A DNA stretch of 64,000 nucleotides from Metallyticus violacea. Lineage: Eukaryota > Arthropoda > Insecta > Mantodea > Metallyticidae. The stretch spans positions 96,701,001-96,765,000 of the forward strand of contig CM060831.1 of the NCBI GenBank assembly GCA_030762175.1, given 5' to 3'. The translations under genes were made by a program, and so were the position numbers. Under the pieces are notes generated by a model. That model searched no databases, had not been told where the DNA came from, and saw nothing but the letters and a program-made list of their open reading frames with translations. Positions 1-12,809 of the stretch are shown in pieces. Positions within the stretch are counted from its first letter, which is position 1; every line of letters begins with the position of its first letter.

Positions 1-1054
1 GTGTGCCAATAGTATTAAATTGTTAATTCAAAAAACAAAATATGAATTGCCAGTTACATAATACAAAACTCATAGTGAAGATTTAAATAAGAGACATAAT
101 ACGAAATACCTGTTAACTAAATAATCACAACGCATTGCACTAATATTCTCGAAGATGCAACAAAGGAAGATAAAGCATGATTTTAAAATACCGTTAATAT
201 ATACAATCAAGATTAAAAGCAACTAATGGTTTAATACGACGAAATGTTAAACGATCACTAATAATTGTAGAAGTCACAAACCTTACAGCTTCTCAACAAT
301 GGATTAATATTAGTTAATGGCAGATTATGCTTATTATATATGAATAAGCACAAATGACCATCTTACTCAAAAGGTACAAAAAGCATTATTTCATTCTTTG
401 CATAATTCCGAAACGATATTTAATAATATAACTTTTATTCCCTATATGGCACACCTCATCTTAAAATAGGTACACTTTATACGAAGCTAACCTCTTCCCT
501 TTGTATCAATTATGTCCCATATTCTGTATGCCATTCAACGCATATAGTTATTATCGACAATAAATTGTAAACTCATTCTTACTTTATTGGTCACACAATA
601 TCATTATAACACGTTGTTTCCATAACTTCGATTACAATTTTATTTCAGAAGAAGAAAAAAAAAATAAATAAAAATAAATAAATAAAAGTTTTATCTGATC
701 AAAAAAACAAAAATTATTGCTCTATTTCGCGTCGTCAGTTGTTTCAGATTAATTGAATGTCATTTGTTCGCTAACACTCTTTAATTTTCTATACAGAACA
801 TATGAAGCTACAAAATGTTGGATAGGAACATACCTGAGCATAAGCAGAATCGAACCCTGAGCAAATGACTTCATGGCATGACCAACATCCACGCACCAAA
901 ACTTTCGTTGCTAATAAAGTCCATCTTCGACATCTTTCGAAATGTCATCTGTCATTACTTTTATCACTACACAGTTCATGTAAACACTCAACTACAGAAA
1001 AGAAAGGTTCAGTTATTAATATGGAACCTAATTACTAGCACACTTTTTCTTCGG
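1..1054. other. AT-rich spacer, no gene seen
   Basis: AT-rich sequence with short A-runs (for example around 650-690). I see no conserved motif and no repeat shared with the rest of the window. The short ORF near 878-1114 resembles no family and is probably chance. Confidence 0.6.
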
Positions 1055-1450
1055 TTGCAGTGTCCTGTCACCGGTCTGAAGATTCTTGTATCTGGAGCTC
1101 ACCTCACGTCCTAAGCGCTGTGTGCACACAGACTTACTGTCAGAGACTTAACTCGATCTGCGCTGCTTCGGCAGTCGCCGACACTGACCACTCACTCGGC
1201 TGGGCTCGGAGGAGTCAGCAGAAGAGGCAAAAGAAAGGGAGAGGCGATCTACACACCGCAGTGGGGTGACAGGTAAAGAAGACAGAGATGGAAGATGTGT
1301 GTGTGGTAGGGAGAGCATCATGACAGCTGCTGCCAACGTAGCGAACTCAAAGTTCACCATCACAGCATCGGGGGCACGCCCACTTCGAGGGAGGTGTATA
1401 GCATAGCGAGGAAGGTATCTGAGTCATTTAACGTGGCAATCATTGTTGAC
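1055..1450. other. GC-rich block, possible promoter or 5' exon
   Basis: This stretch is clearly richer in G+C and CpG than its surroundings. On the plus strand GACAGGTAAAG (about 1268) resembles a splice donor. On the minus strand CTGACAGTAAGTC (about 1134-1146) also resembles one. Neither ORF here matches a known family. It could be a 5' untranslated exon with its promoter, or an unrecognised repeat. The exon idea is inference from composition and donor-like sites only. Confidence 0.25.
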
Positions 1451-1784
1451 CTCTGGCGCTGGGTTAAGAAATGTCTACCAAAGCTAATATAGTAACAATT
1501 GCGAATTAAATTATAACGTAAGAGGGCTTTCATTTCAAAACTTACCAGTCTGATTTACTTCCTATTTAACATAAAATATCTCAATATATCTATAGATATT
1601 GCATCTTGTGATTTTGTAGAATCTGTAAGAAGCCCAAAAATAGAATGCAGGCGATTCCGTTTAAATATATAATAGTATTTAGATATTCTTATCTATTATA
1701 AGTTTAAAACTAAAGTTGATTAAATTTTAGGTTTCACCCCCTTATTTCTAGCCACCCTAACTTAAATTAGAAATATGGCGTCCT

Positions 1785-1877
1785 ATGGAAGGGAAGAAAT
1801 CCGCTGGTATGTGATTTACGGCACGTAAAAAACCTCAAGCCTGAAAGAAAGGAATTCTGAGCAAAATTTATTGGCCG

Positions 1878-1882
<5 letters not shown>
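1785..1882 (+). repeat. SINE family A, degenerate 3' fragment
   Basis: The segment holding TTTACGGCACG, CCTCAAGCCTGAAAG and GAGCAAAATTT matches the body of SINE A (complete minus-strand copies at 7.6, 10.7, 16.9, 52.8, 62.6 and 63.5 kb), here on the plus strand. The tRNA-like head is missing and the 3' tail runs into an ATT microsatellite. Confidence 0.7.

Positions 1883-1918
<36 letters not shown>
1879..1918 (+). repeat. (ATT)n microsatellite
   Basis: A run of TTA/ATT trinucleotides at the 3' end of the SINE A fragment, probably an expansion of its tail. Confidence 0.9.
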
Positions 1919-1923
<5 letters not shown>

Positions 1924-2142
1924 AATTTCAAACAACATCTCTATACCGTCTGATACTTATATTTTAATGAGAATTCATTTGTTATTAATTTATTACAGCC
2001 CTTGTTTTCTATCATGTCTGGCAACTGAAACTATTGTTTTTTTTTGTTGGAGTTTGAACAGAATAAAGAATACAGAATAAACAGTTATAAGTTCTTTAGA
2101 CTTTCGTGCCGGCATTGTTATTATTGAAATTGATAATTACAG

Positions 2143-2770
2143 GGCTATTTTGCCGTGGTCGTTAGTTTATATAACATTTAAAACTAAAACTTTCGCCGAA
2201 GCTATGAAGAGCATCATCAGTGAACTGTAAGTGTCTGAAATGGCAGAGATGCAAAACAGCTAATAGTGCGAGTGTTGGAAGGGTTGTGGTGCAGACGTTG
2301 TTTGTTAACCAGTCACGGATTCCAAGTCTTGATTATTAGAAAACTGTTTTTGTTTATATTATCTAGATGCTACTCTATTTTCAAGACCTCTGTTCTAGCT
2401 AGATTAAAACATCCTGTTGTTTTTGCAATTACTTATTATTTTTTTTCTTAAATTTTTTCCATCGTAATTTTGAATGGCACGTCGTGAAATCTGATTAGGA
2501 GAGAAGTCTTAGAAATAGAGCAGAATCCAGACAATATAAACAAAGATATATGTTCTCAAATAAGCAAGACATGGAATACCTTACAGGTTAATAAACAACC
2601 TCGGCTTCACAACACTGCTACTCCCTCTTTTTCTAACAGTTCTGTACCTCTGCCTCTCCAGATACTTTCAGTCCACTGATGATGTTGGCCTTAGCGTCTG
2701 AGAAAGCTTTGGTTTTAAAATATTGGATTTAAACTAATAACCAAGTCAAAATAGCCCGGTAATGATCAAT
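2143..2770. repeat. Inverted repeat arms, Penelope-like remnant suspected
   Basis: The arm at about 2143-2260 (GGGCTATTTTGCCGTGGTCG ... GCATCATCAGTGAACTG) is repeated in inverse orientation at about 2640-2770 (CAGTCCACTGATGATG ... CAAAATAGCCCGG). I estimate roughly 70% identity by eye. About 380 bp of unrecognised sequence lies between. CATCATCAGTG/A next to CTTTCG/GAAAG is a pattern I associate with the terminal repeats of Penelope-like retroelements, and one such element exists at 57-58.6 kb. That assignment is inference; the inverted repeat itself is visible. Confidence 0.5.
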
Positions 2771-2772
2771 TT

Positions 2773-2811
2773 AATAATAATAATAATAATAATAATAGTA
2801 ATAATAATAAC
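2773..2811 (+). repeat. (AAT)n microsatellite
   Basis: AAT/ATA repeats with one TAG interruption, directly beyond the right inverted-repeat arm. Confidence 0.9.
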
Positions 2812-4131
2812 ATTATTAGTTGTAGGATGAAACAATTTATTTTAGGATAAAATTGCAGTTATTAATATTACTTTTAATATTGTGATTACATAATATTACA
2901 TTAAATACTTAGAGCTTTTAAAACATTTAAAATCTTCCATTCACGCGGCACCCCCCCTCGCCATCGAGATTATATGGCGCTGTGAACTCACGGCGCTATA
3001 CCCAACACTTCATATTTTTACAAAATTAAATACTCCAAATAAAATATATTAATTCTGTAATAGAAGATATTGGAAGTGTACATTTTGAACGACCCACAAT
3101 CCACGTACATTCAGTTCCTCTGCAATGATCTCGCAGCATTTTCTGTAAGAGAAAGTACAGAATTAATTTACTTTATTTGTAATGCTAAAGTTTTAAAAAG
3201 ATGAAGAGTTGTGAATATATTGTTTTAATTAATGTGTTTCACTGTAGTTGTTCACAATTTATTACTCATGATTGTTTATTTTTTGCAAGGCAGTGCTAAA
3301 TCACAAAATTTTTGCCAAAAATAATTATGCTCATTCGTGAGAATGCTGTCTTAAGCGTGTAACTTTGATTAGCAAGGACACTCTGTAGTCCTATGGACTA
3401 TTTTGTGTGGGGTCAAATGCAAAAGGTAGTTAACTACAAGGCAAGACTTTTTTTTTTTGCATCGCGTTATATTAACCCCCTTGAGATTTTAAGTGAACTT
3501 CAAACCAACGTTATAAACGTGTCCATTTAATCTACAAAGTCTACTCTTTCATGAATTATAAATAAACGTTATATATTTCGAAGGTGGAGTCCTTCAAACA
3601 CACACACATAATGCGTTTACTTTTACTTTTATTTCTGCGTAAACAAATGTGAATGTATTACTCCGCGATCATGACTCCGACTAATAAAGTAGCGCTAGAA
3701 ACAACTCATACAGATTTAAAATTTAACTCTGGTTACTATTTAAATATTTAATTAATAAAAAAGTTGCTCTATAACTTTATCGATAACGAATTTCCTTGAT
3801 ATATTTTAAAATACTAGCAGGGGCAGCACATGCTTCCGCCGTGGCGTCTCTTTGCATTGAAACTGTGCAGAGAGCAACGTGTGCGTAAATAACTAACAAT
3901 TAAAATACTTAATAATGTATTCATAATGTCTGGTATCTTTTAAGATTATTACAGTATTCACTAGTATTGTTTTCTCAATGAAAATTAGGCCTTATTAAAG
4001 TTAATTTGTACTTTCCTTTAGGGACTATTTACTGTGCGTAACTTCAGGGATGTAAGTCATCCTGGAGCCAGTGAGAAAAGAACTGCATCTCATGGTTATA
4101 TTTACGTTAAAATAGAAGTAACAGCGAACAG

Positions 4132-4175
<44 letters not shown>

Positions 4176-7100
4176 TGTAAGGATTTTGATGACGCTTTTA
4201 ATCTAGCACTTATTGATGCGTTACTTACACAATGCTCTGAAAGTTTACTCAGAGATAGAGAAATGGCAGATTTTTACATAAAGCGCGTATACCACCTGGT
4301 TTAAATCTTACGTATTAATTTTTTCCCCCCACTCACTGTTATTGCTAGTTTCATTTGTTTCCATGCATAACATTACCTTCGATACTCAATATTTACTTTT
4401 ATCACCTTCACTTGTCTTCTTGCCATAGAAGAACTCTAGCAATTCGAAATATAACGATTACAAGTGTGACTTTCTCTTAGTGTTTTATCCTTTTCTGCTT
4501 TTATAATTACTGTTAATTTGTTACATTGTTAATAGTGTTACTTTATTTTATATTATATATATATTAATGATATATTTTTATTTATATAATATTAAGGCTC
4601 ATATTCACATATGCAATTGCCAAATACATCACAAGCAACCTCACGCTTCGTTTTTTGCAGTGGTTCTATGTTGAGTTAGCACATTCTCTCCTTAGTATAT
4701 TGTAACCACAGTGCTATAAGCCACAGCAATAATTTCAGAAATTGTCTAGGAGTCCTAGACAAGCAACTATTGTTCTACTATAATTAAGAAAGTTCAAATT
4801 AAATTCAATGTATTATAGCGATATAAGGTAACATTTTCCTTAGAATTTCTTCAAACGTACTTCGCCAGTCAGAAAAATCAGATTTCAATAGCTCATTATG
4901 AACATTTTCAAAATTTATTGCTATTTTGAAATTATTTTATAAATTTTAAGAATTGTTTCACGCAGTGTGCCCGTGCTTAACATTTTAGGTAAAAAAATAA
5001 ATAAAATAACGAAACTTGAATTTGCTATCATATCGCCTGCAGCAAGAAACATTTACTTCGTTAGCACAAATTTCTTGTCTAAGACCCCTCTACAATCTGA
5101 AATTATTTTATGCGTAGTTTATCTGTATATTGTAATTGATTGTGAATTGGAACCATTCTGCTTAAATATCGAAGTTTTTCTTTTAAAGTTTGTAAGATCA
5201 GACACTGTTTACAGCACAAAGAAAAGTTTATATTTTATAAAAGATCATAACTTTGAACCGCAGCTGTTTACAAAGTTGGACAAACTGTCCTAAAACACTA
5301 CATGTTCTATGGATATTTTGTGTGTGTGTGTTTAAGTGAGGTATGCGTGTGGGTGTGTTTCTACGGAATATTTAACCGTTTTCTATATTCTCTACGCACT
5401 TAGAAGTACTTTTAACACTGCAGTACAGGGAATTCGAAATTATTTATGTAATATCTACGATTGCAATTAAATTAAATTAATTAGGTAATTATTACATTGA
5501 AAGGGACCCGCTGTTTATTCAAGAATTTATTTGTTACAATTGTGAATTAGCAAATGTTTGCTTACGTTATTAGTTTTAGACGAAAATATTTGCCACTGAT
5601 TTTGTTATGTTGTAAATGTTTTTGCACAATAAAATTTGGTGAACTGTGAGGAACTGGGATTCAGCCTGCGGGCATCTCAGACAGGAAGAAATTAGCCAGA
5701 AATTAGGGGAGATGAGGCAAGAAACTAAAGGAATTCCTAACATGGTTTCCAAACTGAGCACTCCGACATAGGCGGAGATGCCCTCTAAGGAATTCGATTC
5801 TCTTAGATGAGCTTCAATTTACACTTGATTCCAGGGAAGAATTTCCAGAAGGGTGGATCCACCGCCACGCCGAACAGAGCACCAGCCTACCTCGCCTGGA
5901 GCTCTCGATCCTGTAATCAGAACCAACGGAATGAAATAGTGGAAATTTCGTGGCAGGAAAGACCCATCTCAGCATTTGCCTAAAGATTTAGGGGAAACAG
6001 AAAACACTTAAGGTCAGGATGAAAGGCCCCAAAGGATTGAATCCGCTTCAGTTTATGTTTTATGTAGAGGTATATAGCAATAGAGGAGTACAGCTTATCG
6101 TGCGAGTAATTATAATGCTGGGTATACTTTGTAATAACTTTTACTTCAAGAAGTTAAATAAAATGAAATAAATTAAATTTACAATTTACCGGTCTCGTTT
6201 TGCAAAATAATATTCCACTTTTCACACTTGTTAAATAACAATTTTGTATACTTAGCATAAATAAATAAACAATATTTAAACAACGCTGAACGTAGAATAA
6301 GCTCATCAGTATCAAAATAACTTCATCTAGAACACGTATGGCTTGTAAATATCTATGAAAATACAACATTTCAAAAACTCAATGTGTATAGGGTGGTTAA
6401 ATGCCTTTATATTTGGAAGACAGAGCAAACTTTTTGAAAGATTTATTGATTTTGAAATTGGAAAATAGCAATAATAATAATAATAACATACATCAACATA
6501 AGACAGACATGCAAAGGGGGGGATAGCTTCAGGAACGTATTGAAGTCCCTGATGTTAAAATCGGAAGCATAAAAAGATTATACGTGTTTCATATTTTCTG
6601 AATAACAAATATTTAACTTGTTTGCAGTTTTCTGAAACAAACTTTTATTTTAATATTCTGTTCAATAAATAATAAACTTGAAATGTGCAATTTTTATATT
6701 GAAGCATGGTCATAATAATTTTCAGAGAATATTAACAGTGGGTTGAGTAATCTCTAGACGAGGTAAATATTTAACAATTGATTGTTGAGCTTGGTGAATA
6801 TGCTTGGCTGCAAATTAGCACTTATTGTTGACATATATTTTACCTCTACTGGGGAGATGGAGGTAAAATATTCGTACATGTGGAGTACAGCGAAGTGTTT
6901 TTGCATACTTAATGATTAATTAGCGTTTCGGCGAAATAGAAACACTTTCATTTAGATAAACACCCTGGGAGTGCGACATATTGGATTTGCGTGGTTACTA
7001 GCTCTTCCTAGCGTTTACTTCGTTTACTGCTACAAGAAAAACGAAGCGTGTGTTTTGTGCGTCACAAACTGTATTTCTAATTAAAAGCAACGTGGCATAG

Positions 7101-7439
7101 ACTTCCTTTCTCAGAACAAATGTAACACTTTCCGTTGCGTCAACAGCATTAATACAGACTGGCAAGTAACAACTTGGAGGAAATGGGGTATATCACTTCT
7201 CACATGAAGAATTGGGCGGACTGCCGCTCATATGTACAGATGAGGTAATAGCATTAGTTGAGTGGTCTACATAGCGACTGCGCAGAAAACTGAGAGTTCA
7301 AAGATAAATTCCAAGTAGATTTCGGTGTTATTGGACTTAAGAATTATTTCCGTCAACAATTTTGTGTATTTTATAACTTTATTTAATTAGTTTATTCCTT
7401 ATCCTGGGAACTTTAATAAATATATGCATTTTGGTTCCC
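2812..7439. other. AT-rich spacer, no gene seen
   Basis: About 4.6 kb of low-complexity, AT-rich DNA. A 108-codon ORF at 4967-5293 has composition typical of random AT-rich sequence and no motif I recognise. About 5635-6050 is more GC-balanced and looks like old repeat sequence, but I cannot assign it to a family and saw no second copy here. Confidence 0.55.
4134..4172 (+). repeat. (TA)n microsatellite
   Basis: Uninterrupted AT dinucleotides after GAACAGATA. Confidence 0.95.
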
Positions 7440-7589
7440 GTTAGCTATGAATGACTGGAATAAAGTGAATCCGGAGGTTCGATTCCCGATCACATCTGGG
7501 TAGGTTTTTTTATTATTATTTTTCGGAGTTTTTTCTTACCGTGAATGCCGGAAAACTGTAAGCTTTTTTATTAATTTTATGACTTTTTT
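7440..7589 (+). repeat. tRNA-derived SINE family C, copy
   Basis: GGTTCGATTCCCGATC fits a tRNA B box. It is followed by CTGGGTAGG, a T-rich tract and TTTTTTCTTACCGTGAATG. The same order occurs in the copies at 54.9 kb (plus) and 10.06-10.55 kb (minus). The 3' end is short or degenerate and abuts the SINE A copy starting near 7590. Confidence 0.55.
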
Positions 7590-7863
7590 TATTTGATTTA
7601 TTTACGGACGCTCTTTAGCATCTCAGATCATCAGCGTCCCATTCTATTCAGGGCGTGAAACGGCCGACAAATTTTGCTCAGAAGGCCTCTTCTTTCAGGC
7701 TTGAGATTCTTTTTCGTGCCGTGAATGTACGACACGGGACCCACGGGACCCACGGACTTCCGAAGGAAGGCATACTTAGGATTTTTACGCCTGAAAAAAA
7801 TCCATCGATCCTGGTCGAGTTTGAAGGCAAGTATGGTTACCACTACACCACCAGGACCGACAG
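7590..7863 (-). repeat. tRNA-derived SINE family A
   Basis: On the minus strand it begins TGTCGGTCCTGGTGGTGTAG (A-box-like), has a GGTTACCATACTTGCC anticodon-arm-like stretch, and a degraded B-box region. The conserved SINE A body (CGGAAG, TACGGCACG, AGCCTGAAAG, GGCCGTTTCACGCC) follows, then a T/A-rich 3' tail. Apparent ORFs on both strands here are the SINE read through and do not encode a protein. A CACGGGACC unit is locally duplicated near 7735-7753. Confidence 0.85.
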
Positions 7864-10059
7864 ATAACTTTAAGGTATCAAGGACTCCGAACACATTTAT
7901 GCCATTATTAATTCATACAGATTATGTTTATGTTCCCATAGATTTAAGGACCTTTGCTTAAAATATAAAGTCAAAAGTACAATTTATTATTTGTCCACTA
8001 TTGTATTGTTTGTAGAAAAATTAAACGACAATTCTGATACGAACATTTTACAAAGCGATCTTAACATTTCCAATTGGGAGGTTAAACGTAGGTTGAAAAT
8101 AAATGGTTTAAGAGTAAGGTAGTGACATTTTATAAATATCCAGAAAAAATATTTTTAATTATAAACTCAATGATGAAGAAATTCCCCAGAAAAAAGTGAT
8201 GTAATTTTTTACGAGCTTACTTAAGTTCTAAACTTGCCCGGAAGGAACAACAGTGTTGCGAGGGAAGTATGGAGAGATGACACTTTTTTATGAGAACACT
8301 AAAAAAATCTGTCCATAATCGAAAGAAAGAGCTTATTTATCATTAGTTCAGCCCTTAAAGAATATATAGTAACTTGGAAGACCCATACAACATATATCAA
8401 ATAAATATCCTAAAAATTCCGGCATAGAACAGCAAAACTCGTAAAAGATAAAAGATAAAAAAAAAAAAAAAATGAACACGAAAAAGTTAAAGTATTAGTG
8501 TGGTAGTCACTAGTAACTAGAAGTAAAAAGCGAGGATGACGTCATTATACAAATGCGTGGAGGAATATCACAACTAAACTAGAAATGCCAGCATACTATG
8601 GTAGGAACGATCACAATTTTAAAATCAATTGTAGGCAACAGAGAAAGAACATGGGTAAAGCTTTTTTTCGTGAGTAAAATCATAAATGACTAGAAAGAAT
8701 TACAGTTGTCTTTGAAGGTTGTCCTTCCTTGATAAGATTTAAACGTTACCTAAAATTATAACTGTGGAAATATTTCATTGATATAAGTAAATATGAACGT
8801 AATTAGTGTTCACATGCAAGTTCTGAAATACTGCCTAACTCCTTGTTGTATTTCATTGACTAGCTTTGCTTAACTTGTTTATATTATTATTCAAGCTTAT
8901 AAGTGTCTGGCCTAAAGTTAAAGTTAATACTTTTATAAATGCATTTAAATAAGTTAACTGGTACGTAAATATGAGTAAAATTAATTCCACATGTATTTTA
9001 ATTACATTCATTTATTTAACTTTGTTGGTATGTATTTAATATAAATAATTTGTTAACTGTTTTTTTAAGTGTTTTCCTGCAATAATCATTGTATTTTCAT
9101 TATTCTTCACTGCCATTGGCTGTAAGCCTAACCGCAGTTAATAAATCATTTCAGTTCATAGAACAATGGGCTGATATTGTACCAAACTTTAGAACCCTGC
9201 AGTTCCAGGTTACCGAGCAAGGAGACTTAAATATCGGATTCAATTCTCTTCGGGTCGAATATCCTAACCTTGCGTTTTTCGTGGTTTATCCTGGTCGCTT
9301 AGGAGAATGGTGAGATGGATGTACCTTTTCCATGAATTTTGTGCTTTACCTTTCATCTGTTACAGGAGCGGGGGGTTTAGGAAGTGCTGTTTGGGATTGT
9401 ATGACCGCATCTCACGGCCCTAGATCCTGGACGTCCGGTATCTCTCACCAGACCCCTCTTTCCCCCCGAAGTGCCACTACTGGGGGAGTACGGCCAGTCT
9501 TTGAGTATGGCTGAAGCACGGAAAATTACATCCCTACCTTTACCAACACAGTCCAATTGTACCATAATAGTAATAATAGTACAAGTATTAATTTATTATG
9601 TTAAAACGTGTACAGTAATATAAACTTTCAGAACTAGTATCATATACCAGTATTATTTAGTGTTTTCATAGACATAGTAAATTTAAAATAATATTTTATA
9701 TTGCATTTAAGAAAATATTTAGACAATTTTAGGGAACATTTAAACGAACATTTGAAATGTTTTCGGAGATAAAATTGCAATACGTAGTAGTATATTTTTT
9801 ATTCCTAATGATATTCATTTTATTCATGCTCTCCCTTCCAAATTAGAAGTTTAATCAAGCCTCTACTTTGTAGAACTCTATCCTTATTGTTTCCATACAA
9901 ATTGCACACTATGAGAACGAAATACAAATATTTCGGACACTAAATTTATAGTTAATAAAGCCAATAGCTTCTCGTAAATCAGAAAATATTCTCTACATGA
10001 AAGGGAAAACAAAGACTCCATGAAAATATTCAGAACAAGATAAAAGAAAATCCAGATCA
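7864..10059. other. AT-rich spacer, no gene seen
   Basis: Mostly AT-rich. A more GC-rich patch at about 9210-9530 (with CCCCCCGAAGTGCCACTAC) looks like old repeat sequence that I cannot assign. Its short ORFs have no recognisable motif. Confidence 0.5.
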
Positions 10060-10545
10060 GTTAGAATGGAATGGAATGAAATAAATGAGGTCGAAGTCCT
10101 TGGCGCCTTAAAGCTATCTGCTATTCACCTTATCAGGTACCGCCAAGGGTGGCCGAGGTCGTTAGGCGTGGACTCGTAAGCGGGTCTGCGGCTCGAATCC
10201 CACCATGGACCGTCCTCCCTGACTGAGGTTTTTTCCAGGTTTTCCTCAGTCCTCATAAACAGCAAATGCCGGGGAAGTATACCCTAAACTTAGGCCTGGA
10301 ACGTTTCCTTCCTTAAAAAACCTTTCCCAATATATAATTTCATCTCATGTATCACCAGTGCCCATCGCCTGTGGTGCCTCAGTAGTAAAAACGGGCGTTA
10401 AACACCATACAAAAAAAAAAAAAAAAAAAAACTTATCAGGCTAAAAACAAAATTAAAAAACCTTACCCAGACATCTTGATCTAGCCGGAATTCGAACGCA
10501 GGACCTCCTGATAGTCACAAACGCTGTCACTAGATCACGGAAGTA
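10060..10545 (-). repeat. SINE family C, interrupted by a SINE B
   Basis: Read on the minus strand: a tRNA-like head CTTCCGTGATCTAGTGACAG, a B box GTTCGAATTCC, CTGGGTAAGG with a T-rich tract, then CTTTAAGGCGCCAAGGAC and a tail of (ATTCC/ATTTC) units. The copy at 54.86-55.04 kb has the same order. A plus-strand SINE B (10138-10431) splits it, with CTTATCAGG on both sides of the insert. Confidence 0.7.
10138..10431 (+). repeat. tRNA-derived SINE family B, full length, with TSD
   Basis: The head GGCCGAGGTCGTTAGGCGTG looks like a Leu/Ser-type tRNA A-box region, and GGCTCGAATCCC is the B box. A conserved body follows (TTTTCCAGGTTTTCCTCAG, AAATGCCGGGG, CAGTGCCCATCGCCTGTGG), ending in a 20-A tail. 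CTTATCAGG at 10129-10137 is repeated at 10432-10440 and is the target-site duplication. The SINE lies inside a SINE C copy. Confidence 0.88.
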
Positions 10546-10721
10546 ATCACTCTATACAATTATCATTCAGCTATATTAATGAATACTTTTTAATTCTTAA
10601 TTTCTAAAATATATCAGGTATCAACGTTGAAAGCCACATTTCAATTACTGCAACATTTTACTAATTGACATCACCATTAATCTTGCACAAACTACAGCAG
10701 CTTTATTATTCCGGTTGAATG
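10546..10721. other. Spacer
   Basis: AT-rich sequence between SINEs; nothing recognised. Confidence 0.5.
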
Positions 10722-11016
10722 ATTTGTTTTATTTACAGACGCTCTTTAACATCTCAGGTCATCAGCGTTCCATTCAAATCAGGGCGTGAAACGGCCGACG
10801 AATTTTGCTCACAGGCTTCTTCTTTCTCTTTCAGGCTTGAGGTTCTTTATCGTGCCGTAAATGTACGACATCGGACCCACGGCTTTACTTCCCTTCCGAA
10901 GGAAGCCATACTTACGATTTTAACACCCGAAAAAATCCATCGGTCCTGTTTCGAACCAACGATCTTGGGTTTACGAGGCAAGTACGTATATCAATCACTT
11001 CACCACTAGGACCGAC
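10722..11016 (-). repeat. tRNA-derived SINE family A
   Basis: Complete copy in the same layout as at 7.6 kb: tRNA-like head at the right end (CACCACTAGGACCGAC on the plus strand), B-box region near 10950-10970, tail TTGTTTTATTTAC at the left. The internal ORF is SINE sequence, not a gene. Confidence 0.85.
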
Positions 11017-12809
11017 TTATTGTCCCGGCATTGAATGGACACTCCCTCATTCTTCTGCGTCGAATTCTATGCACCTCAACTTCATAATTTAAACACCCGA
11101 TCGAGTAACAAATCCAGCCTCTCTGTATCTCTACATCGAATATTTTATTTTGCTTCATCCTTCACAGTTGTCGCTACTCGTTTCTGAAACTCTCTGCTGC
11201 CTCGTATCAAGGTCACCGGTTACAACAACAATTCAGAATATTGCTCGGAGATTGCAGCATTCAACAAGCACTATGTTCAAATTGTTAATGCCATAGACTG
11301 TGTTGTACATGTTTATTCGCAATTGTTCCTTGTGAAGACCACACGATCTTAACTTCGCCAGGTAAAATAAATAAAATTATTTTACTTTTATCATCAGTTA
11401 TTTATTCCTTCTAACAATGCTTTACTAATTATGTTATTTATGATTATCAACCAGCTCAGTAATGACACAGATGGTGTGAAGAAATGTTATCTGTGTCTTT
11501 TAACTCAATAAAAAAAAAAAAAAAAACATTTATTAGAGGTTGTTAAAACTATAAGCTATTCAAAACGAGGTAGAAAATGAAACATTCAAAAATATTTTTG
11601 AACATATCAGCTATACCTAATGAGACAATAAATGTCAATAATTGCGTTTGATATTATAATAACAAATAATATGAAAATTCATGCATTATACACGCAGTAT
11701 TACAAACAAAAGCAAATCATTATCGTAAAAGTAATAGGGAAAATCAAACGTTTGTTATAGCGTTTCTCAATCTAAAGGTTCGGACCCACTGATGGGTCCT
11801 GAAGGGAAATTTTTTACGTAGTGAAGTCTATCGATGAAGCAAGGGAACCTAGAATAGACTTACAATACACATTTGTTATACAGCTGTTTATTTTTGGTAT
11901 CTTCTTTCTGTTTCCTTGTGGTTTTTATAGTTTTTAATGGGCGTCTTTATTCGATAATGGGCAGTGTAGCTTATGCTCGTTGCATCAATTCTTCCACTCA
12001 AGCGTCACATGCCACGTGGACCTCACTCAAATCTCTTTTTACTATCTAGCGGAAACGCAATAATGCTGTCTGGGACGGAAATACGTCGCATTGAAATAAT
12101 GATAGATGCTTCTTGTTGAATTTACAGCTGGAGTCAATCAATTCAAATGCAAAACCAAATTATATGCTTCATTTTACAATTAATATTGCTAAGAATTTTA
12201 TATTAAATTATTTACGCAACAAAAACAAACTAAACGAACATATTTTATCATTATTGATGCTTAGCCTTTAGTCAGCCTTCGTTTGTTATTGAGTGGATTT
12301 CCATCTCATGCTTTAAGCAGTGAACTCGTGACTTAAACCGAGAGAGAGAGAAAACACATATGAGGGGGTGATGATGAATTAAGCGTTCCTGCTTCATCTT
12401 CGAGTTCTGCCATAAATGCTACTATTTTAGTTCTATGATTAACGGAAAGAAAGAAGCAATACCATCATAAATATGATGCAAACTATTTGGGCTTGGGATT
12501 TGCATGTGTGGTTACTATGTTACCAAACTTTCTTAAATGCTTCCATGAACCAAACAAATTACGAAAAAACCTAACATCAAACATTCAGACATTAAAAAAT
12601 AATAAGTAAGGAAATGTTCGCTTGTGCATTAATGAAATTGAACAGGAAAAATTTTGTTGGGTCCTACTTTTTTTTTTTTTTTTTTGCAAAAATATCGTTT
12701 TATATTCTAGAGCGATTTTCTAATTGGCTTACCTCATCTATAAAATGCGATTTCTTCAGTTCTGCAAAATACGAATTTGTTTCAGAGAAAAAATGAATTT
12801 TTTTTTCCT
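11017..12809. other. Spacer, no gene seen
   Basis: AT-rich with A-runs at about 11512 and a T-run at about 12670. The 11790-12070 part is less AT-rich but matches nothing I recognise. The short ORF near 12614 is driven by the T-run. Confidence 0.5.

Noticed and set aside
2640..2770. Active hammerhead ribozyme
   Set aside because: CTGATGA and GAAA blocks exist, but I could not pair stems I and II; kept only as a weak possibility in the findings.
4967..5293. 108-codon ORF
   Set aside because: AT-rich composition, no motif, no upstream promoter or splice pattern; compatible with chance.
7631..7961. ORFs on both strands over SINE A copies (also at 10.7, 16.9, 62.7 and 63.6 kb)
   Set aside because: The same text recurs wherever SINE A occurs; it is translated SINE body and tRNA-like head, not a protein gene.
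10138..10215. tRNA gene in the head of SINE B (and heads of SINE A and C)
   Set aside because: A and B boxes are present, but acceptor and anticodon stems do not pair well, and each is followed by a SINE body and tail.
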